In this document: piece after piece, positions 25,948-35,025 of the stretch
How the letters are laid out: every line of letters begins with the position of its first letter
How positions within the stretch are numbered: position 1 is the stretch's first letter
Assembly: GCF_007743815.1 (NCBI RefSeq)
Contig: NZ_CP036265.1
Coordinates: 3,800,823 to 3,864,822, forward strand
DNA: 64,000 bases
Source: Alienimonas californiensis
GTDB taxonomy: Bacteria > Planctomycetota > Planctomycetia > Planctomycetales > Planctomycetaceae
Direction of reading: 5' to 3'
Notes under the pieces: model-generated
What the model saw: only the letters and a program-made list of their open reading frames with translations
Database searches by the model: none
Told to the model about the DNA's origin: nothing
Made by a program: the position numbers and the translations under genes

Positions 25948-27480
25948 ATGTCCGTTTCCCCCGCCGGTCGCGTCCCCAAGGTCCTCGCCACCGCCGAGGC
26001 CGCCCGTGACGTGTCCGCCGACCTCCTGTTGATTCCCGTCTGGAAGCGGGCCGACCCCGGCGCCGAGCTGGCGGACCTCGATACGGCGACCGGCGGCCTG
26101 TTCGCCCGATTGCGGTCCCGCGGGGACCTCACCGGCAAGACGGGCGAGTGCCTCGTCCTGCCGGACCTGCCCCACATCGCCGCGGACCGGGCGGTTTGCA
26201 TCGGGCTGGGCGAACCGGGGGCGCTGTCGCCGGCGGCGTGGGCCAAGGCGGTGCGGGTCGGCGTGCGGAAGGCGACCGGCAAACCGGACCGCTCCGTCGC
26301 CGTCGTGCTGACCAAGGAGGTCGCCGAGACCGTCGGCCTCCGCCGGGCCGTCGAGGAACTGGCCTGCTCCGCGACGATCGCCGGCATCGGCCCGGGGCTC
26401 TACAAGTCCGAGCCGGACCGCAACCCGCTGACCTCGCTCACCGCGATCCTCGCCGACACCGCCGACGTGCAGCCGGCCGAGGAGGCCCTGGAACGGGGCA
26501 TCAAGCTGGGCGCCGCGGTGAACCTCGCCCGGGAACTGGTCGACCGCCCCGCCGAGGACGTGTACCCCGAGAGCGTCGCCGAACGGGCCGCCGCCTTCGC
26601 CAAAGACGTCGGACTCGGGTGCGTCGTGCTGGGCCCGGAGGAGTTGGAGTCGGAACGCTGCGGGTCGCTGCTCGCCGTGGCCCGGGGCAGTTCCCGGCCG
26701 CCGCGGGTCGTGGCTCTCTCCCACCTCAAGGGCGGCGACGGGCCGACGCTGGCGCTGGTCGGCAAGGGCGTGACGTTCGACTCCGGCGGCCTGTCCCTCA
26801 AACCCAACGAGGGGATGAAGGACATGAAATGCGACATGGCCGGGGCCGCCGCGGTGTTGGGCGCGATGGCGGCGATCGCCGGGCTCGACCTGCCGGTGAA
26901 CGTGATCGGTTACGCGGGGCTGGTGGAGAACATGGTCTCCGGCAACAGCTATAAGCTCGGCGACGTGCTGCAAACCCGGCAGGGGACCACGGTCGAGGTG
27001 CTCAACACCGACGCCGAGGGCCGCCTGGTACTGGCCGACGTCCTCGACATGGCCGTGACCGGCGGCTCCTGGGCGAAGCCGGCCGACCGGCTGGTGGACC
27101 TCGCCACCCTCACCGGCGCCTGCGTGGTGGCGCTGGGCGAAGGCATCGTCGGCGGATTCCCCAACGACGACGCCTGGTGGTCCGAGGTGCACGCCGCCTT
27201 CGGGGACGCCGGCGAGGAGGTTTGGCGGATGCCGATGGCGGACTCCTTCAAGAGCCTGCTCGACAGCGACGTGGCGGACGTGAAGAACGTCGGCCCGCGT
27301 TACGGCGGGGCGGTCACGGCGGCGAAGTTCCTCGAGCGCTTCGTCGGCGACGTGCCCTGGGTCCACCTGGACATCGCCGGCCCCGCCTTCCGGGAGAAGG
27401 GCTCCTCCGACATGACCAGCGGCGCCACCGGCGTCGGCGTCCGCACCCTCGTCACGCTGGCGGAGAACTTCGGGAAGTGA
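25948..27480 (+). CDS. pepA: Leucyl aminopeptidase (M17 family)
   Basis: A 510-residue two-metal aminopeptidase that removes N-terminal residues from peptides in the cytoplasm. Metal and catalytic motifs are intact: GKGVTFDSGGLSLKP (Lys273, Asp278) and NTDAEGRL (353-360). ATG 25948 is preferred to an ATG further upstream in the same frame, since the extra 29 residues are Arg-rich and unlike the family. The 3' end overlaps the convergent cutA gene by 29 bases. Confidence 0.95.
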   Translation: MSVSPAGRVPKVLATAEAARDVSADLLLIPVWKRADPGAELADLDTATGGLFARLRSRGDLTGKTGECLVLPDLPHIAADRAVCIGLGEPGALSPAAWAKAVRVGVRKATGKPDRSVAVVLTKEVAETVGLRRAVEELACSATIAGIGPGLYKSEPDRNPLTSLTAILADTADVQPAEEALERGIKLGAAVNLARELVDRPAEDVYPESVAERAAAFAKDVGLGCVVLGPEELESERCGSLLAVARGSSRPPRVVALSHLKGGDGPTLALVGKGVTFDSGGLSLKPNEGMKDMKCDMAGAAAVLGAMAAIAGLDLPVNVIGYAGLVENMVSGNSYKLGDVLQTRQGTTVEVLNTDAEGRLVLADVLDMAVTGGSWAKPADRLVDLATLTGACVVALGEGIVGGFPNDDAWWSEVHAAFGDAGEEVWRMPMADSFKSLLDSDVADVKNVGPRYGGAVTAAKFLERFVGDVPWVHLDIAGPAFREKGSSDMTSGATGVGVRTLVTLAENFGK

Positions 27481-27790
27481 CCTCGTCCGCGATCCACGCG
27501 GCGAACGCCGGCAGGGCGTTCGCCGCGTCGAACCGACTGATCGCCGGCACCTCGTAGGGGTGCAGCTCCGCGAGGCGGGCGAGGGCGGCGTCGGCCCGGT
27601 CGGCGGTCGTTTTGCACAGCAGGGCCGCTTCGGACTCCTCCGTCACGGCGCCCTCCCAGCGGTACACGCTCCGCAGGCCCAGCAGCACGTTGCCGCAGGC
27701 GATCAGCCGCTCCTCGACCAACGTCCGGGCGAGGCTCGCGGCGGTTTGGGGGTCCGGCGCCGTGGCGTAGAGGAACACGATGTGAGGCAT
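27452..27790 (-). CDS. cutA: CutA-type divalent cation tolerance protein
   Basis: A 112-residue protein of the CutA1 family, the usual length. The conserved N-terminal LARTLVEERLIACGNV, the EGAVTEESEAALLCKT stretch and the ELHPYEVPAI motif are all present. CutA1 forms trimers with a ferredoxin-like fold; its role in metal tolerance is debated. The 3' end overlaps pepA, and the start faces the PfkB kinase gene across the family C inverted repeat. Confidence 0.93.
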   Translation of the reverse strand: MPHIVFLYATAPDPQTAASLARTLVEERLIACGNVLLGLRSVYRWEGAVTEESEAALLCKTTADRADAALARLAELHPYEVPAISRFDAANALPAFAAWIADEVTSRSSPPA

Positions 27791-27800
27791 AGCGGCAGAG

Positions 27801-27873
27801 CGTAGGGTCCGCTCCGCGGACCGTCTTCCAAAACCTCCCGCCTTCCTTCACGGTCCGCGGGGCGGACCCTACG
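27801..27873. repeat. Family C inverted repeat
   Basis: Arms of 24 bases (27801-27824, starting CGTAGGGTCCGCTCCGCGG, and 27850-27873) are reverse complements with one mismatch, spaced by 25 bases. Each arm is also a 7-bp hairpin (GGTCCGC/GCGGACC). It lies between the divergent cutA and PfkB genes and probably carries or overlaps both promoter regions. Its sequence is unrelated to families A and B, although the two-hairpin design is the same. Confidence 0.8.
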
Positions 27874-27881
27874 GTGAATGC

Positions 27882-28856
27882 ATGAGCGACGACGCGAACG
27901 CCCCGCCCGCCAACGGTCCCCCCGCCGCTCCCCCCGCTGACGGCCCCCGCGCCGTGGTGGGCCTGGGCGAACTGCTGTGGGACGAGTTCCCGGCCGACGG
28001 GGGCGGCACGACCCGGCGCCCCGGCGGGGCGCCGGCGAACGTCGCGTTCCAGTGTCATCAACTCGGTCTGTCCGGCCGCGCGCTCAGCCGCGTCGGCGAC
28101 GACGCCGACGGCCGGGACCTCGTCTCCTTCCTGGCGGAGAAGGGGCTGCCGACCGACCTGATCCAGACCGACCCGGACCTGCCCACCGGCCGCGTGAGCG
28201 TGACCCACGGCGCCGACGGCCCGGAGTACGTCATCCACCAGCCCGTCGCCTGGGACGCCCTGGAGGCGACGGACGCCGGCCGCGAGGAGATCGCCGGGGC
28301 GGCGGCGATTTGCTTCGGTTCGCTCGCCCAGCGGGACTTTCGCAGTCTGACCGCGATCCGCGAGTTGATCTCCGGCCGCCCGCAGCGGGTGCGGGCGGTG
28401 TTCGACGTAAACCTGCGGCAGAACTTCTTCACCGCTGACCTGCTGCGGGAATCGCTGAAGCGGGCCAACGTCTTGAAATTGAACGAGGCGGAGGTGCCCG
28501 TCGTGGCCCGTCTGCTGGATCTGCCGGCCGAGCCCGGGGAGTTCCTCCTCCAGGCGGCGGACCGCTGGCGATTGGACGCCGCCTGCGTGACCCGCGGCCC
28601 GGACGGCTGCCGCGTGTTGAAGGCCGGCGACGATCCCGTGAACGTCCCCGCCGAGCCGGTGCAGGTCGCGGACACCGTCGGCGCCGGCGACGCCTTCACC
28701 GCCGGCCTGATCTTCGCCCTGCTGGCCGACGCCGACGCCGAGCGCTGCGGCCGCTTCGCCAACGCCGTCGGCGGCCTCGTCGCCAGCCGCGGCGGTGCCA
28801 TGCCGGAGCTGCGCGCGGAGTTCGCCGCCCTCAAGGCGAAGCACGGCTTCGCCTGA
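27882..28856 (+). CDS. PfkB-family sugar kinase (fructokinase-like)
   Basis: A 324-residue carbohydrate kinase. The N-terminal GLGELLWDEFP, the RRPGGAPANVAF sugar-binding loop and the ATP/anion-hole motif DTVGAGDAFTAG with catalytic Asp270 are typical of fructokinases. The first 24 residues are a Pro/Ala-rich tail. It phosphorylates a sugar, most likely fructose, in the cytoplasm, but substrate cannot be fixed by sequence alone. It is convergent with argF across a family B repeat. Confidence 0.88.
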   Translation: MSDDANAPPANGPPAAPPADGPRAVVGLGELLWDEFPADGGGTTRRPGGAPANVAFQCHQLGLSGRALSRVGDDADGRDLVSFLAEKGLPTDLIQTDPDLPTGRVSVTHGADGPEYVIHQPVAWDALEATDAGREEIAGAAAICFGSLAQRDFRSLTAIRELISGRPQRVRAVFDVNLRQNFFTADLLRESLKRANVLKLNEAEVPVVARLLDLPAEPGEFLLQAADRWRLDAACVTRGPDGCRVLKAGDDPVNVPAEPVQVADTVGAGDAFTAGLIFALLADADAERCGRFANAVGGLVASRGGAMPELRAEFAALKAKHGFA

Positions 28857-28860
28857 GCAA

Positions 28861-28936
28861 GGCGAGCGGTAGGCGTCAGCCCTCCGTGTCCTCGGGAGCG
28901 TGCGAACACACGGAGGGCTAACGCCCACCGCTCGCC
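28861..28936. repeat. Family B inverted repeat pair
   Basis: Left arm 28861-28889 (GGCGAGCGGTAGGCGTCAGC...) and right arm 28908-28936 are reverse complements with two mismatches, enclosing an 18-base spacer. Each arm contains a GGGC-TNAC-GCCC-type mini hairpin. The element fills the gap between convergent pfkB-type kinase and argF genes and could act as a bidirectional terminator. Related units occur at 16566 and 54744. Confidence 0.8.
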
Positions 28937-28949
28937 CACGTCCTTTCGC

Positions 28950-29930
28950 CTACGTGAGCAGTTCGACGAACAGCGCCCGGGCGAGGTGCATGCGGTTCTC
29001 GGCCTGATCGAACACCCGCGATTGGGGGCCGTCGATCACCGCGGCGGTCACTTCCTCGCCGCGGTGGGCGGGCAGGCAGTGCAGGAAGACGGCGTCGTCG
29101 GCCGCGGCGTTCATCAGCGACGCGTCGACCTGATAGTTGGCGAACGCCCGCAGCTTCTCGTCCCGCTGGGCCTCCTGGCCCATCGAGGCCCAGACGTCGG
29201 TGACGATGGCGTCCGCCCCCGCCACCGCCCGGGAGGGCATGGCCCCGTGGTCGATCCGGGCGCCGGGCACGGCCGCCCTGAGCCGTTTGAGGAACGCCTC
29301 GTCGAACTCGTAATCCGGCGGGCTGCACAGGGTGAACCGCACGCCCAGCTTGGCGCAGGCGATCGCCAGGCTGCGGGAGACGTTGTTGCCGTCCCCCACG
29401 AACACGATCCGACGGCCGGACAGGTCGTCGCCGAAGGCCTCCCGCAGCGTGAGCAGATCGGTGAGGGCCTGGCAGGGGTGAAACTCGTCGGTCAGGCCGT
29501 TGACGACCGGCACGCCGGCGTCCGCGGCGAGGGCCTCGACCCGCTCCTGCCCGAAGGTCCGCATGACCACGGCGTCCGCCATTCGGCCGAGCACCCGGGC
29601 CACGTCGGAGGGGTCCTCGCGGCCCATCAGCCCGGCCTCCTGGGAGGTGAGGAACAGGTCGTTCCCGCCAAGCTGCGTCATCGCCGTCGAGAAGCTCAGC
29701 CGGGTCCGCAGGCTGGGCTTGTCGTAGATCTGCACCAGCGTGCGGCCGACCAGCGGCCGCGGGCACTCGCCGGCCCGGTACTGGCATTTCAGCTTCGCGG
29801 CCAGGTCGAGCAAGCCGACGATGCGGTCCGCCGACCAGTCGAACAGGGTCAGCAGGCAGTTCTCCGGGGCGACGAACGGCGCCGCGGCGGCGCCTTTAGC
29901 GACGCCCGGGAATGAGAGGGTTTCGGTCAC
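28950..29930 (-). CDS. argF: Ornithine carbamoyltransferase
   Basis: A 326-residue enzyme that makes citrulline from ornithine and carbamoyl phosphate. The carbamoyl-phosphate loop KPSLRTRLSF (71-80), the ornithine-side motifs DEFHPCQALTDLLT and the HCLPAHRGEEV motif are conserved. The GTG at 29930 is two bases after the argD stop codon begins the junction (TAA-C-GTG), so it is most likely the true start. Last gene of the argB-argD-argF operon. Confidence 0.95.
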   Translation of the reverse strand: MTETLSFPGVAKGAAAAPFVAPENCLLTLFDWSADRIVGLLDLAAKLKCQYRAGECPRPLVGRTLVQIYDKPSLRTRLSFSTAMTQLGGNDLFLTSQEAGLMGREDPSDVARVLGRMADAVVMRTFGQERVEALAADAGVPVVNGLTDEFHPCQALTDLLTLREAFGDDLSGRRIVFVGDGNNVSRSLAIACAKLGVRFTLCSPPDYEFDEAFLKRLRAAVPGARIDHGAMPSRAVAGADAIVTDVWASMGQEAQRDEKLRAFANYQVDASLMNAAADDAVFLHCLPAHRGEEVTAAVIDGPQSRVFDQAENRMHLARALFVELLT

Positions 29931-29931
29931 G

Positions 29932-31173
29932 TTACGCTCCCCCGCCGGTCTCGTCGGCCGCAAGGTCGGCCGCGTCGGACAGGCAGTCGATGAGAATCGC
30001 ACAGCCCTCGTCCACGTCCTCCGCGGTGACGTTCAGGGCCGGCAACAAACGAACCACGCTGCCCTGCGTGCTGTTGATAATCAGGCCGCGCTTCAGGCAG
30101 GCGTCCTGCACCGGGCCGGCGGGAACGGTCAACTGCACGCCGATCATCATCCCGCAGACCCGCACGGCCTCCACGATCGGGTTGGATTCGATCAGCGGTT
30201 CGAGAGCCCCGCGGAACCGTTCGGCCATGTCGAGGCAGTGTTCCAGCAGGCCCTCTTCTTCGATCGTGCGACCGGTGGCGAGGCCGGCCGCCATCGCGAG
30301 CGGATTGCCGCCGAAGGTGCTGGCGTGCATGCCCGGCCGCAGCGAGGGGGCGATCTCGTCCCTACAGACGATCCCCCCGCAGGCCACGCCCCCCGCCACG
30401 CCTTTGGCCAGAGTAAAGATGTCCGGCCGCACGCCGAAGGTTTCCGAGGCGAACCAGTGCCCGGTGCGGCCCATGCCGGTTTGCACCTCGTCGAAGATCA
30501 GCAGGGCGCCGGCTTCGTCGCAGATGTCCCGCAGCCCCTGCAAAAAGCCGGGCGGATGGACGTTCACGCCGCCCTCGCCCTGCACGGGCTCGATCATGAT
30601 CGCGGCGGTCTCCGCGTCGACCAGCTCGCGGACGGCGTCGAGGTCGTTCAGCGGGGCGTAACGGAACCCGGGCATCAGCGGACCGAGGCCCGCGTGATAC
30701 TTCGGCTGGGCCGTCGCCGTGACGGCCGCGAACGTCCGGCCGTGGAAGCCCTTCTCGAAGGTGACGACCCGATATTTTTCCTCCGGCGTGTGCAACCGGG
30801 CGAGCTTCAGGGCGGCTTCGGTGGCCTCCGCCCCGCTGTTGCAGAAGAACGCCTTGCCGAAGCTGCGCTGGGTGAGGAAGTCCGCGAACGCCGCCTGCTC
30901 CTCGATCAGCCAGGTGTTCGGCACGTGGATCAGCCGGCCGGCCTGCTCGCGAATCGCCTCGACCACCCGCGGCGGAGCGTAGCCCAGCAGGTTGCAGCCC
31001 CAGCCGGGGAACAGGTCCAGGTAGGAACGACCCTCCGCGTCCCACACGCGCGAGCCCTCGCCCCGCACCAGACTGATCGGCAGGCGGGGGTAGTTAGGGA
31101 TGACCGCTCGCTCGAACAGCGCGGCGGTCTCCACGCTGGAGCGAAACGTCGGCGGATCGGCGAGAGCGGGCAT
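29932..31173 (-). CDS. argD: Acetylornithine aminotransferase
   Basis: A 413-residue class III PLP aminotransferase that makes N-acetylornithine. The PLP lysine is Lys257 in [28 protein letters not shown], the [10 protein letters not shown] loop and [13 protein letters not shown] are typical. It lies between argB and argF on the same strand: argB is 62 bases upstream with a palindrome in the gap, and argF starts one base after its stop. Confidence 0.95.
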   Translation of the reverse strand: MPALADPPTFRSSVETAALFERAVIPNYPRLPISLVRGEGSRVWDAEGRSYLDLFPGWGCNLLGYAPPRVVEAIREQAGRLIHVPNTWLIEEQAAFADFLTQRSFGKAFFCNSGAEATEAALKLARLHTPEEKYRVVTFEKGFHGRTFAAVTATAQPKYHAGLGPLMPGFRYAPLNDLDAVRELVDAETAAIMIEPVQGEGGVNVHPPGFLQGLRDICDEAGALLIFDEVQTGMGRTGHWFASETFGVRPDIFTLAKGVAGGVACGGIVCRDEIAPSLRPGMHASTFGGNPLAMAAGLATGRTIEEEGLLEHCLDMAERFRGALEPLIESNPIVEAVRVCGMMIGVQLTVPAGPVQDACLKRGLIINSTQGSVVRLLPALNVTAEDVDEGCAILIDCLSDAADLAADETGGGA

Positions 31174-31212
31174 GCGGCGGGGCAACTGGAGAAATTCTGG
31201 GTGAGTCAACGA

Positions 31213-31232
31213 AGAGGCCCGGCCGGGCCTCT
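31213..31232 (-). terminator. Perfect palindrome after argB
   Basis: AGAGGCCCGGCCGGGCCTCT is a perfect 20-base palindrome three bases beyond the argB stop and 40 bases upstream of argD. As RNA it would form a strong GC stem. There is no T-run, so it may attenuate or stabilise the operon transcript rather than terminate it. Confidence 0.55.
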
Positions 31233-31235
31233 GCG

Positions 31236-32288
31236 TTAGCGGGGGTCGTCGGCGACGATCTCGGTGCCGACGCCGCTGTCGGAATAGATCTCCAACAGGA
31301 CGCTGTGCGGCGTGCGGCCGTCGACGAAGTGAATCTTGGTCACGCCGGCCAGCAGCGCCTCCAGCGCCGCCTCGACCTTGGGGATCATCCCGCCGGAGAT
31401 CGCCCCGCTGTGGATCAGCTCCTCGGCACGATCGGCGGTGAGGTGCTGGATGAGGGTCGATTCGTCGTGGGGGTCGGCGTACAGACCGGCGACGTCGGAG
31501 AGGAACACGAGCTTCTCGGCGCCCAGCAGGCGGGCGAGGGCGGCGGCGGCGGTGTCGGCGTTGACGTTCAGCAGCCCCGCCGGCCCGGGCACGCGGCGAT
31601 CGCGGGCCAGGGAGGGCAGCACGGGGATGCGGTCTTCCTTCAAGACGTCTTCGATCGCCCGGTGGTTCGCGCCGATCGCCTCGCCGACCAATCCCAGGTC
31701 CAGCGGCTGCCCGTCCTCGCCCGGCAGGGTGAGCGGACGGCCGTAGAGGGCCAACCCGTCCGGGGCGCCCATTTCGAAGTTGCACAGGGCCACCGCTTTG
31801 CCCCCCTGCCGTTCGATCCCGGCGGCCAGCGAACGGCTGATCCCGGCCAGCGTCTTCGCCACCACGGACAGCGAATCCGCGTCCGTGTAGCGGCGGCCGG
31901 CGACGAACTTGGATTCCAGCCCGGCCTCGGCCATCGCGGCGCTAATCGCCTTGCCGCCGCCGTGCACCAGCACGGGCTTCAGGCCGACCGTCTCCATGAA
32001 ACGCACGTCCGCCAGCAGGCAGTCGACGGCCTCCTCGTTCTCGAGGGCGCTGCCGCCGAGCTTCACCACGACGTACCGCCCGCGGAACGCCCGGATCCAC
32101 TCGCCGGCGCTCAGCAGGGTCTCCGCGTCGCGGATCGCCCTCTCGCGGGCATCGGTCGCGTTCGGGGCGGGACGAAGGGCCAGCGAGCCGGCGTCTGCGG
32201 GGGGCGCCGGCGGCACAGGACGGGGGGGCGACGGGGTCGGAAACGAAGGGGAAGGGGCGATTGTGAACCGGCCGACCGACGCGGTCAA
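31236..32288 (-). CDS. argB: Acetylglutamate kinase
   Basis: Second step of arginine synthesis: phosphorylates N-acetylglutamate. The kinase core begins near residue 68 ([15 protein letters not shown]), with [11 protein letters not shown], the GGKAVALC segment, [12 protein letters not shown] and the [13 protein letters not shown] motif. The N-terminal 60 residues are Pro/Ser-rich and absent from most family members. The TTG at 32288 gives 350 residues; a GTG at 32216 would give 326 and is equally plausible. Gene order argB-argD-argF suggests one operon. Confidence 0.9.
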   Translation of the reverse strand: MTASVGRFTIAPSPSFPTPSPPRPVPPAPPADAGSLALRPAPNATDARERAIRDAETLLSAGEWIRAFRGRYVVVKLGGSALENEEAVDCLLADVRFMETVGLKPVLVHGGGKAISAAMAEAGLESKFVAGRRYTDADSLSVVAKTLAGISRSLAAGIERQGGKAVALCNFEMGAPDGLALYGRPLTLPGEDGQPLDLGLVGEAIGANHRAIEDVLKEDRIPVLPSLARDRRVPGPAGLLNVNADTAAAALARLLGAEKLVFLSDVAGLYADPHDESTLIQHLTADRAEELIHSGAISGGMIPKVEAALEALLAGVTKIHFVDGRTPHSVLLEIYSDSGVGTEIVADDPR

Positions 32289-32564
32289 ACCGTCGGGGCG
32301 GTCCGGGGCGGTCCGGGGCGGGCGGGCCGGGAGACTTCGCAGAAGTTTCTCAGCCCGCCGTCGTCGTCATAGCCGGACTCCGCGATTCGACCGCGGGGAA
32401 CCCAACGGACCGGGACGAACCGGCCTCAAACGGCGGACTGGGGCGCCGCCGAGGCGGCCGGTCGGTCGATGCACCTTCCTGTGCGGGACCCGGTCCCGCA
32501 CCGTCTCCTCTCCCCCGCTTCCCCCGCCCGCAACCGGCCAAGGACGGCCCGCCGGACCGCCCTT

Positions 32565-33077
32565 ATGCCCAACCCCCGTTTGCGTTCCCACCTCCCCGTC
32601 GGGGATCTGTTGGACCTCGCCGAGCGCCCCGAGCGCCCGCCCGCCCGCCCGGTGTGGCTGGGTCGGTTCGTGGACGCCGCCGCGGAGTTGTTCGATCCGC
32701 TCAGCGGCCTCGGCCGGGTGGGCTTTCGCAGCGAACCGGGCGAGGACGGTTGGGCCGTCGCGCTGTTCCTGGGCGCCACGGAGATCGTCGGGGGTCCCGG
32801 CGACGGCACGGTCGCCCCGGCCCGCTTCCGCTTCGACGCCGCCGGATTGGCGGCCCTGTTCGACGAACCGCCCGCGGTGAGCCTGGAAGTCGCCCCGCCG
32901 CAATCCGCCGCCGACGCGGACACCGACCGGGGGGAACGGCTGGACGCGGCGCTGACGCTGGTGGGCACGGTCGAGGGCCACGCCCTCAGTGCGACGGTGC
33001 TCAGCGTGCCGCCGGCCGGCGCCGAACCGGGGTTCAAGCGCTACGCCAACGGCCTGCAATCGCCCCTCCCGGCCTGA
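32565..33077 (+). CDS. Conserved hypothetical protein
   Basis: A 170-residue protein from ATG 32565, starting MPNPRLRSHLPVGDLLDLAE. The middle part (WLGRFVDAAAELFDPLSGLGRVGFRSE) and the end (FKRYANGLQSPLP) have normal amino-acid composition and look like a folded globular protein. No signal, membrane segment or known motif was found. It is divergent from argB across 276 bases that contain GGTCCGGGGC direct repeats and a short ACTTC-GCA-GAAGT inverted repeat. Confidence 0.65.
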   Translation: MPNPRLRSHLPVGDLLDLAERPERPPARPVWLGRFVDAAAELFDPLSGLGRVGFRSEPGEDGWAVALFLGATEIVGGPGDGTVAPARFRFDAAGLAALFDEPPAVSLEVAPPQSAADADTDRGERLDAALTLVGTVEGHALSATVLSVPPAGAEPGFKRYANGLQSPLPA

Positions 33078-33199
33078 CGCCGCCGGCAGTCGCCGTGTGA
33101 CGGCCCGTCGGGCCGCGGGCCCGGCGAACGTCGGACGCGGCGGGGCGGTCGATAGACTGACCCGTTCGCCGCCGCATTCTCGTTCTGAAGCGTTCGCCC

Positions 33200-33622
33200 A
33201 TGTCGCCTAAAGCTCGCCGCATCACCGGACTGGTTCTGATCTGGCTCGTCGGTCTGGCGTTGGCCGCCAGCGCCGGCATGAAACTGGCGGGGATGGCGGA
33301 GGGCGAATCCGCCTCCGCCGGCGGGCTCGACGGGTTGATCCGGCCGTTGGGCGTCGTCGAACTGCTGTCGGCGGTTCTGCTGCTCGTTCCGTTGACGCAT
33401 CGGCTGGGTTTGTTGCTCTGCACGGCCTATCTGGGTGGGGCGATCGCGGCCAGCATCGTCATGATGGGGCTGGCCGAGGCGCTGCCCGCCGCGATCCTGC
33501 AGGCACTGCTCTGGACCGGGGCGACGCTCCGCACGCCGGACCTGCTCGGTCCGCTGCTGGTGCGCCCCGCGCCCGTCGGCGCCCCGCCCGTTCGCTCGTC
33601 CGCTGCCGAGACTCCGCTTTGA
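33200..33622 (+). CDS. DoxX-like four-helix membrane protein
   Basis: A 140-residue membrane protein with four predicted helices (about 7-30, 45-65, 70-92, 95-110). The [22 protein letters not shown] motif and general layout match DoxX-type proteins, for which only loose redox or membrane roles are known. The stop codon overlaps the start of tadA (TTGA), so the two may be translated together. Confidence 0.7.
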   Translation: MSPKARRITGLVLIWLVGLALAASAGMKLAGMAEGESASAGGLDGLIRPLGVVELLSAVLLLVPLTHRLGLLLCTAYLGGAIAASIVMMGLAEALPAAILQALLWTGATLRTPDLLGPLLVRPAPVGAPPVRSSAAETPL

Positions 33623-34152
33623 ACGATCCGCTGCACCCCGGCCTGCCGTCGCGGCACGAATACTGGATGCGGCGGGCGCTGGATCTCGCCGCCGCCGCCG
33701 GGGAGATGGACGAAGTCCCGGTGGGGGCGCTGGTCGTGTACGCCCCGCCGGTCGGCCCGGAGGAGGAGGACGTCGGCCTGACGACGGAGCGGGTGATCGG
33801 CGAGGGCTACAACCAGCGGGAGACGCTGTCCGACCCCACCGCCCACGCGGAGATGATCGCCCTCACCCAGGCCGCCGAGGCACTGGGCAGTTGGCGGTTG
33901 GACGACTGCACGCTGTACGTCACGCTGGAGCCCTGCCCGATGTGCGCCGGGGCGATCGTGAACGCCCGCGTCCCCGCGGTGGTCTACGGCGCCGCCGACC
34001 CCAAGGCCGGCGCCTGCGACAGCCTGTTCCGCCTCACGGACGACCCCCGCCTGAACCACCGCAGCGCCGTCCTCGGCGGCGTCCTGGCCGGCGAGTGCGG
34101 GGCGATCCTGACGGACTTTTTCCGGGCCAAGCGGGCGCTGGGGAAAAAGTGA
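33619..34152 (+). CDS. tadA: tRNA-specific adenosine deaminase
   Basis: A 177-residue deaminase that converts A34 of tRNA-Arg to inosine. Zinc and catalytic residues are intact: HAE at 76-78 and PCPMC with Cys106 and Cys109. The TTG at 33619 overlaps the previous stop by four bases; an ATG 16 codons later would also leave the core intact. Residues about 42-57 form an acidic insert (GPEEEDVG) between the first strands, longer than in E. coli TadA. Confidence 0.93.
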   Translation: MNDPLHPGLPSRHEYWMRRALDLAAAAGEMDEVPVGALVVYAPPVGPEEEDVGLTTERVIGEGYNQRETLSDPTAHAEMIALTQAAEALGSWRLDDCTLYVTLEPCPMCAGAIVNARVPAVVYGAADPKAGACDSLFRLTDDPRLNHRSAVLGGVLAGECGAILTDFFRAKRALGKK

Positions 34153-34223
34153 CGTTCGCGAAAGAGGCGTGAAAGCCGGCCCGCTTCTCGCAAGGATCAA
34201 CGCACTCGCAACAGGACTCTCGC

Positions 34224-34943
34224 ATGCTTCCCTCGACCGTGGGCGACCTGCTCCTCCCGCACGAACCGCGGCCGAGCTTCACGGTCGATCTGACGCGGGA
34301 GTTCAAGCAGATCGCCGACCGCTGCGATGTGTGGCTGTCGGTCCGCGGTTCCACCCTCCTTACCGGACACGCGGCGTTGGAGCAGGCCGAGGAGGTGCGG
34401 AAGGTCGTCGAAGCGATCTTGAAACTGGGGGTGCCGCGGGAGGCCGTGCATCTGGCGGACGTGTCGATCGACAGTAAGAGCGGCGTGTTCACCCGCTCCA
34501 CCGAGGCGGCTTACGCCCTGCGGGTCGAGGTGACGGATCTGGCGAGGCTGGCGGACCTGCTCACGGCGGTCACGGCCCCGAAGACCTGCCGGCTGGTGCG
34601 AATCGACTATCGATTCTCCGACGACGAGGCCGTGGCCGACGAATGGATCGCCCAAACGATCGGCGACTGCGTCCGCCGCGCGAAAGCGGTCGCCGCGGCG
34701 GCGGGAGTCACGCTGGGAACGTTGCGGGAGGTGACCCACGAAGTCATCCGCCCGCGGCCGTCGTCCTACTCGTCCGACAGCCGACTCGGCGGATTCGACG
34801 ACGACCTGATAGGAACGCGGCTCACTGAGACCGCGGATTCGCTGCCCGGTCCGGTGGTGCGAGAGCGACGCGTTCGGGTCGACGCCGGGTTGCGGTACGA
34901 AATCGGTCCGCCGGACGACCCTGCCGCCGGAGCGACGGCGTGA
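34224..34943 (+). CDS. SIMPL (DUF541) domain protein
   Basis: A 239-residue protein. It has the SIMPL pattern: an early VRGS strand, helix A..QAEEVRKVVEAILKLGVP, a strand with SKSGVF..., a YALRVEVTDL strand, and a long helix of repeated alanines (CVRRAKAVAAAAGVTLGTL) followed by the REVTHEV strand. SIMPL proteins have been linked to stress signalling or membrane stability, without a defined activity. No signal peptide is seen. Confidence 0.72.
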   Translation: MLPSTVGDLLLPHEPRPSFTVDLTREFKQIADRCDVWLSVRGSTLLTGHAALEQAEEVRKVVEAILKLGVPREAVHLADVSIDSKSGVFTRSTEAAYALRVEVTDLARLADLLTAVTAPKTCRLVRIDYRFSDDEAVADEWIAQTIGDCVRRAKAVAAAAGVTLGTLREVTHEVIRPRPSSYSSDSRLGGFDDDLIGTRLTETADSLPGPVVRERRVRVDAGLRYEIGPPDDPAAGATA

Positions 34944-35025
34944 CGCGCCTCCCGCTTGGGCCGGCACGGGGCGGCCGCTAGGCTGCCCCGGCGTTCGCCC
35001 GACTCTGTTCTGCCCGCCTCGCCGT

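Noticed and set aside
32289..32350. Direct repeats GGTCCGGGGC upstream of argB as an arginine operator
   Set aside because: They do not match an ArgR box (AT-rich 18-base palindrome) and are simple G+C-rich repetition.
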